A stretch of 64,000 nt of DNA from NCBI GenBank assembly GCA_016709965.1, contig JADJLT010000006.1:620001-684000 (forward strand). The letters run 5' to 3'. Below the pieces are notes generated by a model. It worked only from the letters and a program-made list of their open reading frames with translations, searched no databases and had not been told where the DNA came from. This document shows, piece by piece, positions 17,089 to 25,576 of this stretch (its first letter is position 1; every line of letters begins with the position of its first letter). Made by a program: the position numbers and the translations under genes. Source of the stretch: Betaproteobacteria bacterium. GTDB lineage: Bacteria > Pseudomonadota > Gammaproteobacteria > Burkholderiales > Rhodocyclaceae.

Positions 17089-17343
17089 ATGGTTGTTATC
17101 CGTCTTGCCCGTGGTGGCGCCAAGAAGCGTCCGTTCTACAACATGGTTGTTACCGATTCCCGCAATCGTCGTGATGGCCGTTTCGTTGAGCGTATCGGCT
17201 TCTACAACCCGGTTGCTTCCGGCAATGCAGAAGCACTGCGCGTTTCCGTTGATCGTCTGGCCTACTGGCAGAGCAATGGCGCCCAGCTGTCCCCGACCGT
17301 TGCCCGTCTGGTCAAGCAGCACGCTGCTCAGCAAGCAGCCTAA
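17089..17343 (+). CDS. rpsP: 30S ribosomal protein S16
   Basis: 84 residues, full length, with the S16 signature VVIRLARGGAKKRPFYNMVV and DSRNRRDGRFVERIGFYNP. A 16S rRNA-binding assembly protein. First gene of rpsP-rimM-trmD-rplS, the standard proteobacterial order. Confidence 0.98.
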   Translation: MVVIRLARGGAKKRPFYNMVVTDSRNRRDGRFVERIGFYNPVASGNAEALRVSVDRLAYWQSNGAQLSPTVARLVKQHAAQQAA

Positions 17344-17352
17344 GTTTTTGTT

Positions 17353-17865
17353 TTGAGCAGCAACGATATCGTCGTACTGGGTCGGCTGGCCGACCCCTAC
17401 GGGATTCAGGGCTGGCTTTGGTTGTACCCCTTCGGGGATGATCCACTTAGCTGGGCAGAAATGCCTGTCTGGTGGATTGCCAGAGAAGGCGAGCCGTGGC
17501 GCGAGTGCAAGCTGAAAAGCCTGAAAGCCCACAGTAACGGTGTAGTGGTGCTTTTGGATGGCGTCGCTGATCGGACTACCGCCGAATCGATGAAGGGTAT
17601 TTTGGTCGGGGCGCCGCGCGAAGCATTGCCGACGACTGAAAAAAACGAGTTTTACTGGACAGACTTGGTTGGTCTGGCGGTCATCAACACCGCGGATGAG
17701 CGGCTCGGCAAGGTGGTCGGGCTGATTGAAACCGGTGCCAATGCGGTTTTGCGCGTGCTGGGTGAAGACAATGTCGAGCGCCTGTTGCCGTTTGTTTCGG
17801 CAGTGGTGCTGGCTGTCGAGAAGGAGGCCGGACAGATTCGAGTGGAGTGGGGCAGCGACTGGTGA
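17353..17865 (+). CDS. rimM: ribosome maturation factor RimM
   Basis: 170 residues. N-terminal RimM barrel (VLGRLADPYGIQGWLWLYPFGDD) and C-terminal PRC-barrel (EFYWTDLVGLAVIN to LLPFVSAVVL). It assists 30S head assembly around S19. The only start that retains the whole N-terminal strand is TTG at 17353, 9 nt after the rpsP stop, with no clear Shine-Dalgarno; expression may depend on coupling to rpsP. Overlaps trmD by GTGA. Confidence 0.93.
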   Translation: MSSNDIVVLGRLADPYGIQGWLWLYPFGDDPLSWAEMPVWWIAREGEPWRECKLKSLKAHSNGVVVLLDGVADRTTAESMKGILVGAPREALPTTEKNEFYWTDLVGLAVINTADERLGKVVGLIETGANAVLRVLGEDNVERLLPFVSAVVLAVEKEAGQIRVEWGSDW

Positions 17866-18626
17866 TCCGGTTTGACTGCATTACCCTGTTTCCGGAGATG
17901 TTCGCGGCAGTAACGGAAAGTGGCATTACCCGTCGGGCGCTGGAAGAGCAGCGTTGGGTGTGGCAAGGCTGGAATCCTCGTGATTTCGCTGAAAATACTT
18001 GGCGACGTGTCGATGATCGTCCCTTTGGGGGCGGGCCGGGCATGTTGATGCAGCCAGGGCCGCTGGAGAAGGCGATTGTTGCAGCCAAGGCGCAGCAGCG
18101 TGAGGCAGGGCTCGCGAAAAGCCGGGTCATCTATCTCTCGCCACAAGGCGCGCCGCTCACCCACGAACGGGTGATGCAACTGGCGAACGGTGATGAAGGG
18201 CTAATCCTTCTTTGCGGCCGTTATGAAGGAATTGACGAGCGTTTGATCGAGCGCTGTGTTGACGAAGAAATTTCGATCGGAGATTTTGTGCTTTCCGGTG
18301 GCGAGTTGCCGGCAATGGCCTTGATTGACGCCGTTGTTCGCCAGTTGCCGGGAGTGCTCGGAGATGCTGCTTCGGCGGTGGAAGATTCATTTGTCGGTGG
18401 TTTGCTGGATTGTCCGCACTACACCCGCCCGGAGGTTTACCAGGGTGAGGCGGTGCCGGGAATTTTGATGTCTGGTGACCACAAAAAAATTCGTCGCTGG
18501 CGACTGAAACAGTCGCTGGCCCGAACCCGGAAGCGCCGGCCGGATTTACTGGCGCACCGCGTGTTGAGCGCGGAAGAAACGCAACTCCTCACGGAAATTT
18601 CCGGAGAGGAGCAATGCGGTGAGTAA
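17862..18626 (+). CDS. trmD: tRNA (guanine37-N1)-methyltransferase
   Basis: 254 residues from GTG 17862, overlapping the rimM stop. SPOUT-class knot motifs are intact: FDCITLFPEMF, DDRPFGGGPGMLM, LLCGRYEGIDERLIE, SIGDFVLSGGELPAM and DSFVGGLLDCPHYTRPE. It methylates G37 of tRNAs to keep reading frame. A GTG at 17847 in frame would add five unrelated residues. Confidence 0.97.
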   Translation: MIRFDCITLFPEMFAAVTESGITRRALEEQRWVWQGWNPRDFAENTWRRVDDRPFGGGPGMLMQPGPLEKAIVAAKAQQREAGLAKSRVIYLSPQGAPLTHERVMQLANGDEGLILLCGRYEGIDERLIERCVDEEISIGDFVLSGGELPAMALIDAVVRQLPGVLGDAASAVEDSFVGGLLDCPHYTRPEVYQGEAVPGILMSGDHKKIRRWRLKQSLARTRKRRPDLLAHRVLSAEETQLLTEISGEEQCGE

Positions 18627-18652
18627 GCGTTTATAAAATTTAAGGATCTCAC

Positions 18653-19033
18653 ATGAACCTGATTCAACAGCTGGAACAAGAAGAAATCGCCCGCCTGGGC
18701 AAGACCATTCCTGACTTCGCGCCGGGCGACACCGTTGTCGTGCAAGTGAAGGTCAAGGAAGGTACCCGCGAGCGTCTGCAGGCTTACGAAGGCGTCGTTA
18801 TCGCCAAGCGTAACCGCGGCCTGAACTCTGCTTTCACCGTTCGCAAGATATCTTCCGGTGAAGGCGTCGAGCGTACTTTCCAGTCCTATTCCCCGCTGGT
18901 CGCATCGATTGAAGTGAAGCGCCGTGGTGATGTTCGCCGTGCCAAGTTGTACTACCTGCGCGAGCGTTCTGGCAAGTCTGCACGTATCAAGGAAAAGCTG
19001 GTCCGCAAGGAAAAGCCGGTCGTTGCTGCTTAA
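18653..19033 (+). CDS. rplS: 50S ribosomal protein L19
   Basis: 126 residues; typical L19 (IPDFAPGDTVVVQVKVKEG, RLQAYEGVVIAKRNRG, GVERTFQSYSPLVASIEV, RRAKLYYLRERSGKSARIKE). Located at the 30S-50S interface. AAGGA precedes the ATG. Last gene of the operon, followed by a strong terminator. Confidence 0.98.
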   Translation: MNLIQQLEQEEIARLGKTIPDFAPGDTVVVQVKVKEGTRERLQAYEGVVIAKRNRGLNSAFTVRKISSGEGVERTFQSYSPLVASIEVKRRGDVRRAKLYYLRERSGKSARIKEKLVRKEKPVVAA

Positions 19034-19050
19034 GCGATTTTTCCGGATTG

Positions 19051-19077
19051 AAAAAGGGCGCCTCGGCGCCCTTTTTT
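19051..19077 (+). terminator. terminator of the rpsP-rplS operon
   Basis: AAAAAGGGCGCC / GGCGCCCTTTTTT, GC-rich stem with a flanking A-run and a T-run; works in both directions in principle. Confidence 0.92.
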
Positions 19078-19083
19078 ATTGTT

Positions 19084-19120
19084 TTGATTTTTGGTCGATT
19101 TTTCCGGTTGACCATAGCGA
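19084..19120 (+). repeat. dispersed GTTGACCG-type repeat, copy A
   Basis: Intergenic between the rplS terminator and the folE2 stop. Core reads GATTTTTCCGGTTGACCAT followed by AGCGA. A weaker cousin (GCGATTTTTCCGGATTGA) lies just after the rplS stop at 19034-19051. See the finding on the dispersed repeat. Confidence 0.55.
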
Positions 19121-19157
19121 AGTCACTTGCATGACTTCAATACGGTAGCTGTCTGAA

Positions 19158-19976
19158 TCAGCCTTTGCAGTGATTATCAGGGTTCTTCTTGTCGTTCTCG
19201 ATCAGGGCGTATGCCGAGTGATTGTGAATCGACTCAAAATTTTCTGATTCAACCACGTATGCATCCACCCGCACCTCTGCGTTGAGGCGGGCGGCGACGT
19301 CGCGGACCATGTCTTCGACGAACTTGGGATTGTCGTAGGCACGTTCGGTGACGTACTTTTCATCCGGGCGCTTGAGCAGGCCGTAGAGCTCGCAGGAGGC
19401 TTCCTGTTCGACGAGCTGGACGATTTCCTCGATCCACATGAAGTCGTTGGTACGGGCGGTCACAGTGACGTGCGAGCGTTGGTTGTGAGCGCCGTACTCC
19501 GAGATTTTCTTGGAGCAGGGGCATAGGCTGGTCACTGGCACAACCACCTTGGTCGAGGTGACGATCTCGCCTTCACAGATATCGCCAATAAAGGTGACGT
19601 CGTAGTCCATCAAGCTCTGCACGCCGGAGATCGGGGCAGTCTTGTTGATGAAGTACGGGAAGTTCATCTCGATGTGGCCGGTTTCGGCTTCGAGTTTGAC
19701 CAGCATTTCGCGCAGCATGATCGGAAAATTCTCGACCGATATTTCGCGTTCGTGGCTATTCAGTATCTCCACAAAGCGCGACATGTGCGTGCCCTTGAAG
19801 TTATGGGGCAGGCCAACGTACATGTTGAACATGGCGATGGTGTGCTGCACGCCGGTAGACTTGTCCTGGACCATGATCGGGTGGCGGATGGACTTGATGC
19901 CGACCTTGTTGATGGCTATCTGGCGCGTGTCCGCAGAATTCTGGACGTCAGGGATGTTTGTGTTCGGGGGGTTCAT
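19158..19976 (-). CDS. folE2: GTP cyclohydrolase FolE2 (type IB)
   Basis: 272 residues. The catalytic/metal Cys lies in VTSLCPCSKKISEYGAHNQR, and the family features GLPHNFKGTHMSRFVE and HNHSAYA are present. It converts GTP to dihydroneopterin triphosphate for folate or queuosine synthesis, using Mn or other metals. It is the last gene of the leftward xseB-ispA-dxs unit (18-bp gap after dxs). No FolE of type IA is in the window. Confidence 0.95.
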   Translation of the reverse strand: MNPPNTNIPDVQNSADTRQIAINKVGIKSIRHPIMVQDKSTGVQHTIAMFNMYVGLPHNFKGTHMSRFVEILNSHEREISVENFPIMLREMLVKLEAETGHIEMNFPYFINKTAPISGVQSLMDYDVTFIGDICEGEIVTSTKVVVPVTSLCPCSKKISEYGAHNQRSHVTVTARTNDFMWIEEIVQLVEQEASCELYGLLKRPDEKYVTERAYDNPKFVEDMVRDVAARLNAEVRVDAYVVESENFESIHNHSAYALIENDKKNPDNHCKG

Positions 19977-19994
19977 GGGCTGTTCTTTAATGAA

Positions 19995-21863
19995 TTATTG
20001 TGGGTTGGCCTGGACGCCGAGTTTTTGTTGAATCGCTCGTACGATGCCAACCTTGTCGAGGCCAAGTTCGGCCAGTAGCTGTCCTTGTTCGCCGTGATCG
20101 ATAAAGCGGTCCGGCAGGCCAAGGCGCAAAAACTGAACCTGCACACTGCGATCTGCCAGCACGCGCTCGATTTCCGAGCCTGCACCGCCGATCACTGCAT
20201 TTTCTTCGATACTGACAAGCAGGGAATGGTTCCCGGCCAGTTCAACAATCAGGTCGACATCGAGCGGCTTGATGAAGCGCATGTTGGCAACCGTCGCGTC
20301 GAGTTCGTCCCCGGCAGCGAGCGCTGCGGTGACCAGACTGCCAAAGGCAAGGATGGCAACATCCTTGCCCTGGCGGCGAATTTCGCCCTTGCCGACAGCC
20401 AGCGTATCAAGGTTCGTCGCCGGGATCTTTCCGGTACCGCCGCCGCGCGGGTAACGAACCATGCTCGGGCAATCCAGCCCGTAGGCGGTGGACAGCATCT
20501 TGCGGCATTCCGCTTCATCGGAAGGGGCCATGACCACCATGTTCGGGATGCAGGTGACGAAAGACAAGTCGAAGGTACCGTGGTGCGTGGGGCCATCGGC
20601 GCCGACCAGTCCCCCGCGGTCGACCGCAAACATGACCGGCAATTTCTGGAGCGCGACGTCGTGAACCAATTGGTCGTAGCCACGTTGCAGAAAGGTCGAA
20701 TAGATGGCGACGACAGGTTTCAGGCCTTCACAGGCGAGCCCAGCGGCAAAAGTGACAGCATGCTGTTCGGCAATGCCGACATCGAAGTAGCGGTCAGCAT
20801 ATTCAGCCGAGAAGCGCACCATGCCTGAGCCTTCACGCATGGCCGGCGTAACGCCGATAAGTCGGGCGTCGGCCTTGGCCATATCGCACAGCCAGTCGCC
20901 GAAGACTTGTGTGTAGGTCAGCTTGGCGGGGCCCTTGGCCGACTGGATGCCATCGCAGGCGGCAAACTTGCCGACACCATGGTAGAGGATGGGGTCATTC
21001 TCAGCCAGCTTGTAGCCCTGGCCTTTTTTGGTGATGACGTGCAGGAATTTTGGGCCCTTCAGCTTCTTCAGGTTTTCCAGCGTCGGAATCAATGCGTCGA
21101 GATCGTGGCCGTCGATCGGGCCGTAATAATGAAAGCCGAATTCCTCGAACAGCGTGCCGGGGGCGATCATGCCCTTGACGTGCTCTTCGGCGCGGCGGGC
21201 CAGTTCGAGCAGCGGCGGAGCGAAGCCGAGCATGTGGCGACCGGCTTCGCGGGCGGCGTTGTAGGTCTTGCTCGACGTCAGGCGGGTCAGGATGTTGTTC
21301 AGCGCGCCAACCGGCGGCGAGATCGACATTTCGTTGTCGTTGAGAATGACCAGCATGTCGGTATCGGCAACGCCGACGTTGTTCATGGCTTCGAAGGCCA
21401 TACCGGCGGACATCGCGCCGTCGCCGATGATGGCGATGGCCTTGCGGTCCTCGCCTTTGTGCTTGGCGGCTAGCGCCATGCCAAGTGCAGCGGAGATTGA
21501 AGTCGACGAATGGCCAACGCCAAAGGTGTCGTAAGGGCTTTCACTTCGCTTGGGGAAGCCGGAGACGCCACCGTGCATGCGCAGCGTGCTCATGCCTTCA
21601 CGGCGGCCGGTCAGTACCTTGTGGGCATAGCACTGGTGACCGACGTCCCAGACCAGGCGGTCTTCCGGCGTGTTGAATACGGCGTGCAGGGCAATAGTCA
21701 GTTCAACCGTGCCGAGGTTGGACGACAGGTGGCCGCCCGTCTGCGACACCGATTCGATCAGGAAGGCGCGCAGTTCGGTCGCCAGTTGCGGCAACTGTTT
21801 GCGGTCCAGGCGGCGAAGATCAGCCGGGCTGTTGATGCTTTCGAGCAGGCGGGAAGCGGTCAT
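19995..21863 (-). CDS. dxs: 1-deoxy-D-xylulose-5-phosphate synthase
   Basis: 622 residues, a thiamine-diphosphate enzyme condensing pyruvate with glyceraldehyde 3-phosphate, the first step of the MEP isoprenoid pathway. N-terminal HQCYAHKVLTGR, TPP motif GDGAMSAGMAFEAMN, GPIDGHD, and the transketolase-like DVGIAEQHAVTFAAG are intact. Its ATG shares an A with the ispA stop (TAATG), so translation is coupled. Confidence 0.97.
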   Translation of the reverse strand: MTASRLLESINSPADLRRLDRKQLPQLATELRAFLIESVSQTGGHLSSNLGTVELTIALHAVFNTPEDRLVWDVGHQCYAHKVLTGRREGMSTLRMHGGVSGFPKRSESPYDTFGVGHSSTSISAALGMALAAKHKGEDRKAIAIIGDGAMSAGMAFEAMNNVGVADTDMLVILNDNEMSISPPVGALNNILTRLTSSKTYNAAREAGRHMLGFAPPLLELARRAEEHVKGMIAPGTLFEEFGFHYYGPIDGHDLDALIPTLENLKKLKGPKFLHVITKKGQGYKLAENDPILYHGVGKFAACDGIQSAKGPAKLTYTQVFGDWLCDMAKADARLIGVTPAMREGSGMVRFSAEYADRYFDVGIAEQHAVTFAAGLACEGLKPVVAIYSTFLQRGYDQLVHDVALQKLPVMFAVDRGGLVGADGPTHHGTFDLSFVTCIPNMVVMAPSDEAECRKMLSTAYGLDCPSMVRYPRGGGTGKIPATNLDTLAVGKGEIRRQGKDVAILAFGSLVTAALAAGDELDATVANMRFIKPLDVDLIVELAGNHSLLVSIEENAVIGGAGSEIERVLADRSVQVQFLRLGLPDRFIDHGEQGQLLAELGLDKVGIVRAIQQKLGVQANPQ

Positions 21864-22756
21864 TAGAATTGCCGATTGCAGATGAAGTCGGCCAACTGGG
21901 TAAGGCGCGTCGCGCGCTCGCCAAAGATGGACAGGGCGTCGAGGGCGTCGCTGCGCAATTCGTCGGCGTAGGCACGGGCACCTTCGAGGCCGAGCAGGCT
22001 GACGTAGGTAGGTTTGTCTGCCGCTTCGTCCTTCCCAGCGGTTTTGCCCAGCGTGGCGGTGCTCGCCGTGCAGTCGAGAATATCGTCGACGACCTGAAAG
22101 AGCAGGCCGGCACGCTTGGCGAAGCGGTCGAGGCTGGTGCGCTCTTCTGCCGAAAGCGGGTTGCCGGCCAATGCGCCGAGCAGCACGGCGGCGCGGATCA
22201 GGGCGCCGGTCTTCAGTGCGTGCATCAGTTCCAGTTCGGGCTGGTTCAGCGGCTTGCCGACCGAAGCAAGGTCAATTGCCTGACCGCCGGCCATACCGCG
22301 TGAACCGCTGGCATGGGCGAGCAGGGCAATCATTTCGAGCTGGCGGGCCGGCTCGCCCAAAGACTGGCTGGACAGCAGTTCGAAAGCCAGCGTTTGCAGG
22401 CTGTCGCCGACGAGCAGGGCGGTCGGCTCGTCGAATTCGACGTGGCAAGTTGGGCGGCCGCGGCGCAGCACATCATCGTCCATGCACGGCAGGTCGTCGT
22501 GTACGAGCGAATAGGCGTGGATCAGCTCGACGGCGCAGCCGACGATGTCGAGGTTGTTTGGCATGGCACCGGTCAGTTCACCGGCGGCGTGGGAGAGTAG
22601 TGGGCGGACGCGCTTGCCGCCGCCCAGCACGGCGTAGCGCATGGCGTCGTGCAGGCGGGCTGGAATGCAGTCATTGCCGGGCAGGTGGCGGGCGAGGGCG
22701 GATTCGGCGCGGTCTTGCGTGACGGCCATCCATTCGGCAAAGGGGAGAACGCTCAC
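21863..22756 (-). CDS. ispA: polyprenyl (farnesyl) diphosphate synthase
   Basis: 297 residues. First Asp-rich motif DDLPCMDDD and second DDILD are both present, with GGKRVRPLL near the N-terminus, placing it in the short-chain prenyltransferase class. It builds farnesyl diphosphate from C5 units. Starts at GTG 22756, overlapping the xseB stop (GTGA). Confidence 0.95.
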   Translation of the reverse strand: MSVLPFAEWMAVTQDRAESALARHLPGNDCIPARLHDAMRYAVLGGGKRVRPLLSHAAGELTGAMPNNLDIVGCAVELIHAYSLVHDDLPCMDDDVLRRGRPTCHVEFDEPTALLVGDSLQTLAFELLSSQSLGEPARQLEMIALLAHASGSRGMAGGQAIDLASVGKPLNQPELELMHALKTGALIRAAVLLGALAGNPLSAEERTSLDRFAKRAGLLFQVVDDILDCTASTATLGKTAGKDEAADKPTYVSLLGLEGARAYADELRSDALDALSIFGERATRLTQLADFICNRQF

Positions 22757-22992
22757 TGAGCCTCCAGAGTACTACGGTCAACTTCCTTGAATTCGCCGTT
22801 TTCGAGCATGCGGATTTGCTCGTCGGCGTCGGCGAGCTGGGTCTGGCAATGCTTCATCAGTTCCATGCCGCGGCGATAGGCGGCGATGGAGGCATCGAGT
22901 TCGAGTTTGCCGCCTTCCATGCTGGAGACGATGTTTTCAAGCTCGGCGAGCGCCGTCTCGAATTTCATGTCGGCGATGGGCTTTGTGGCCAT
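22753..22992 (-). CDS. xseB: exodeoxyribonuclease VII small subunit
   Basis: 79 residues from ATG 22992 (MATKPIADMKFETALAELE). The family core ELENIVSSMEGGKLELDASIAAYRRG (split here: ELENIVSSMEGGKLELD then ASIAAYRRG) is complete. An in-frame ATG far upstream (23202) would run through the divergent Rieske gene and is rejected. First gene of the leftward operon with ispA and dxs, as in E. coli. Confidence 0.94.
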   Translation of the reverse strand: MATKPIADMKFETALAELENIVSSMEGGKLELDASIAAYRRGMELMKHCQTQLADADEQIRMLENGEFKEVDRSTLEAQ

Positions 22993-23053
22993 GTCAAAGG
23001 CGTTCAAGGAAACACGCGAAAATACTCTATCAAGGGGCGCTTGGTCAAATATC

Positions 23054-23077
23054 GGGGTAAAATAACTACCCCTTTTT
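23054..23077 (+). promoter_or_regulatory. terminator-like hairpin in the leader of the Rieske gene
   Basis: GGGGTA, 7-nt loop, TACCCC, then TTTTT; it ends 21 bp before the Rieske ATG in the 106-bp divergent gap with xseB. It may be an attenuator or a barrier to transcription from the xseB side. Confidence 0.4.
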
Positions 23078-23098
23078 AACCCCCGCTGGAGGCTTGGA

Positions 23099-24232
23099 AT
23101 GTCCGACTTGGCGACTTTGTCCCGGTTGGCCCCCGCAGTTTCCCAACTGCCGGTGGACTGGTATTTCGACGAGAAGATTTTTGAGCTGGAGAAAAAGCTC
23201 ATCTTCGATGCCGGCCCAGGCTATGTCGGTCACCAGTTGATGGTGCCGGAAGCGGGGGATTACCGTTCGCTCGAGTGGAAGGATCACGGCCAGATGCTGC
23301 TCAACGGTGGCGGCGAGGGGCCGAACGCCGGCCACTGGCAGATGTCGAACGTCTGTCGTCATCGCCAGGCGATCATGCTGCAGGGTTCCGGTCAGTTGAG
23401 CGGGCCGATTGTCTGTCCGATTCATCGCTGGACCTACGATACGGGTGGTCATTTGATCGGCGCGCCGCATTTTCCGCAAAACCCTTGTCTGAATCTGAAC
23501 AAGGCGAAGCTGGAGAACTGGAACGGCCTGCTCTTCAAGGGGCCGCGCTCGGCCAATGTCGATCTGGCCGGCATGAAAGTGGCGCCGGCGCTGGATTTCA
23601 CCGGCTACAAGCTTGATCACGTCGAGATGCACGCGTGCAATTACAACTGGAAGACCTTCATCGAGGTTTATCTGGAGGATTACCACGTGGGGCCATATCA
23701 TCCCGGTCTCGGTAATTTCGTCACCTGCGACGACTTGACTTGGCAATTTGGTGACTGGTATTCCGTACAGCGGGTTGGTGTGACGTCGTTACAGAAATCC
23801 GGCTCGAAGGCTTATGAGCGTTGGCAGAAGGCGGTTCGCGACATTTACGGCGCGGAGGGCAAGACGCCGGAGCATGGCGCCATCTGGCTGACTTATTTTC
23901 CGAACATCATGGTCGAGTGGTATCCGCATGTGCTGGTCGTGTCGACACTGATTCCTCAAGGGCCGAACAAGACGCTGAATGTCGTCGAATTCTACTATCC
24001 CGAGGACATCGTCGATTTCGAGCGCGATTTCATCGAGGCCGAACGCGCCGCCTACATGGAAACGGCGATTGAGGATGATGACATTGGCGAACGCATGGAC
24101 CGCGGTCGCTATGCGCTGATGAAGGAAGGGCGCAACGAAGTCGGGCCGTATCAGAGCCCGATGGAAGATGGCATGCAGCACTTCCACGAGTTTTATCGAC
24201 GGGTCATGCAGTCGGCCATCGATACACGCTGA
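23099..24232 (+). CDS. Rieske non-heme iron oxygenase, alpha subunit type
   Basis: 377 residues. The Rieske [2Fe-2S] ligands are C86-x-H88 (NVCRHRQ) and C106-xx-H109 (VCPIHRW). The catalytic domain has the mononuclear iron motif with H196 and H201 (EDYHVGPYH). GGAGG is well placed before the ATG. Such enzymes use an electron-transfer partner to hydroxylate or demethylate a substrate; no reductase or ferredoxin gene is adjacent. The substrate cannot be told from sequence, and it may act on quaternary amines or aromatics. Confidence 0.9.
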   Translation: MSDLATLSRLAPAVSQLPVDWYFDEKIFELEKKLIFDAGPGYVGHQLMVPEAGDYRSLEWKDHGQMLLNGGGEGPNAGHWQMSNVCRHRQAIMLQGSGQLSGPIVCPIHRWTYDTGGHLIGAPHFPQNPCLNLNKAKLENWNGLLFKGPRSANVDLAGMKVAPALDFTGYKLDHVEMHACNYNWKTFIEVYLEDYHVGPYHPGLGNFVTCDDLTWQFGDWYSVQRVGVTSLQKSGSKAYERWQKAVRDIYGAEGKTPEHGAIWLTYFPNIMVEWYPHVLVVSTLIPQGPNKTLNVVEFYYPEDIVDFERDFIEAERAAYMETAIEDDDIGERMDRGRYALMKEGRNEVGPYQSPMEDGMQHFHEFYRRVMQSAIDTR

Positions 24233-24246
24233 ATATTTCAAATTCC

Positions 24247-24273
24247 GGCTTTTTTTCCGGTTGACCGCAGCAA
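24247..24273 (+). repeat. dispersed GTTGACCG-type repeat, copy B
   Basis: Intergenic, 15 bp after the Rieske stop. Core: T-run, then CCGGTTGACCGCAGCAA. Confidence 0.6.
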
Positions 24274-24283
24274 GGCTGTTTCG

Positions 24284-24315
24284 AAGGCGTCGATGTAAAA
24301 TTCGGCGCCTTTTTC
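24284..24315 (+). terminator. possible terminator before the EamA gene
   Basis: AAGGCG and CGCCTT (24284-24289 and 24306-24311) enclose a 16-nt loop and are followed by a T-run. Moderate strength. Confidence 0.4.
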
Positions 24316-24340
24316 ATTTAAATTATCGAGTCGTCGCCTG

Positions 24341-25192
24341 ATGCAATCGTTGTGGATGATCGCCGCCAGTTTCCTGTTCGCCTGCATGGGCGTCTGCGTC
24401 AAGATGGCCGCGCAGACGCATTCGGCGGTGGAGATCACCTTTTACCGAAGCTTCATTTCGCTGATTTTGATGTTCGCGCTGGTTCGCGTGCGTGGCGTCT
24501 CGCTGACAACGCCGCACTGGCGCTGGCAAATTACGCGGGGTGCCGTTGGATTTACTGCGCTGTTTGCCTATTTTTACGCGATCACGCTTCTGCCGCTAGC
24601 GACTGCGGTGACGCTGAACTACACCTCGGCTATCTTTCTGGCGCTCTATCTGGGCTTTGCCGGCATGCAACTGGGCAAGGGCATGCTGGGGGCTTTGGCA
24701 CTTGGCCTGATCGGCGTGATCTTGCTGCTGAAGCCGACCATGCATGCCGATCAGTTGGTCGGTGGCCTGATCGGCCTGGGCTCCGGCGTGATGGCCGGCA
24801 TGGCCTATTTCAGCGTACGCCAGCTTGGGGCGCGGGGTGAGTCGGAGATTCGCACGGTGTTCTATTTCTCGCTGGTGTCTTCGGTAGGTGCCGGTGCCTG
24901 GCTGATTTTCAGCGACCTTCACGGCGTCGATCTGAAGAGTGGTCTGCTATTGCTCGGTGTCGCCTGTTTTGCCACGCTGGCACAGCTGGCCATGACGCGA
25001 GCCTATTCTCGCGGCAAGACGCTGATGTCGGCCGCGCTGGCCTACAGTACGGTGATCTTTTCCAGCCTGTTCGGCATGCTGTTCTGGAGCGAGGTGCTGG
25101 ACGCATCGGCGTGGGCAGCGATCGGGCTGATTATTCTGTCAGGCATCGCAGCCACGCACTTTTCCCGCGCCAGCCCGGTGGAACAGGATTAA
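24341..25192 (+). CDS. EamA/DMT-family transporter
   Basis: 283 residues with ten predicted membrane segments in two EamA repeats (about 1-135 and 145-278). Typical features are FACMGVCVKMAAQ near the start and PLATAVTLNYTSAIFLALYLG. Probably a metabolite exporter in the inner membrane; the substrate is unknown. Start ATG 24341; no strong ribosome-binding site. Confidence 0.88.
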   Translation: MQSLWMIAASFLFACMGVCVKMAAQTHSAVEITFYRSFISLILMFALVRVRGVSLTTPHWRWQITRGAVGFTALFAYFYAITLLPLATAVTLNYTSAIFLALYLGFAGMQLGKGMLGALALGLIGVILLLKPTMHADQLVGGLIGLGSGVMAGMAYFSVRQLGARGESEIRTVFYFSLVSSVGAGAWLIFSDLHGVDLKSGLLLLGVACFATLAQLAMTRAYSRGKTLMSAALAYSTVIFSSLFGMLFWSEVLDASAWAAIGLIILSGIAATHFSRASPVEQD

Positions 25193-25228
25193 ACTTTCTG
25201 CAGACAATACCAACAACGGAGCAAAACC

Positions 25229-25570
25229 ATGATCGTCGTCGACAACCAACCGAGCCGCGTTAACGTTTCAGTGTTCGGCGAATTCACTTTGGCCGATTAC
25301 AAGGAATTCGAAGAAGTCGTCAATTTCAAGGCTAAATTCGAAGGGCCGGTTGATCTCTGTTTTGACTTGACCCAGATGGCCGGTCTGACGCTGGATGTGG
25401 CGTGGGAAGACATCAAGTTTTACCGCGCCCATGCCAACGATTTCAAGCGCGTTGCGGTGGTGACCGACAGCCAGTGGGTGACGTGGAGCGCTTGGTTGTC
25501 GCAGACCTTCGTCAAGGCCGACGTCGAAGTTTTCGCTAGTGCCGACGAAGCGAAGGCCTGGCTGGACTGA
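25229..25570 (+). CDS. SpoIIAA-like (STAS-fold) protein
   Basis: 113 residues with the SpoIIAA-like pattern: alternating strands and helices, FGEFTLADYKEFEEVV, the conserved ...WEDIKFYRAHANDFKRVAVV and SQWVTW, ending SADEAKAWL. It is cytosolic. Members are found in many proteobacteria with no settled function; a membrane-associated or lipid-binding role has been proposed for homologues. GGAG precedes the ATG. It ends 6 bp before the rhodanese gene, likely one transcript. Confidence 0.85.
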   Translation: MIVVDNQPSRVNVSVFGEFTLADYKEFEEVVNFKAKFEGPVDLCFDLTQMAGLTLDVAWEDIKFYRAHANDFKRVAVVTDSQWVTWSAWLSQTFVKADVEVFASADEAKAWLD

Positions 25571-25576
25571 CCAGGC

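Noticed and set aside
20085..20828. 247-residue plus-strand open frame
   Set aside because: Antisense to dxs in a high-GC codon register.
22764..22785. GTTGACCGTAGTA in the 3' end of xseB (minus strand)
   Set aside because: Core similarity only, no T-run; encodes EVDRS. Not counted as a copy.
24281..24340. riboswitch-like leader before the EamA gene
   Set aside because: Only one simple hairpin with T-run; better explained as the terminator of the Rieske gene.
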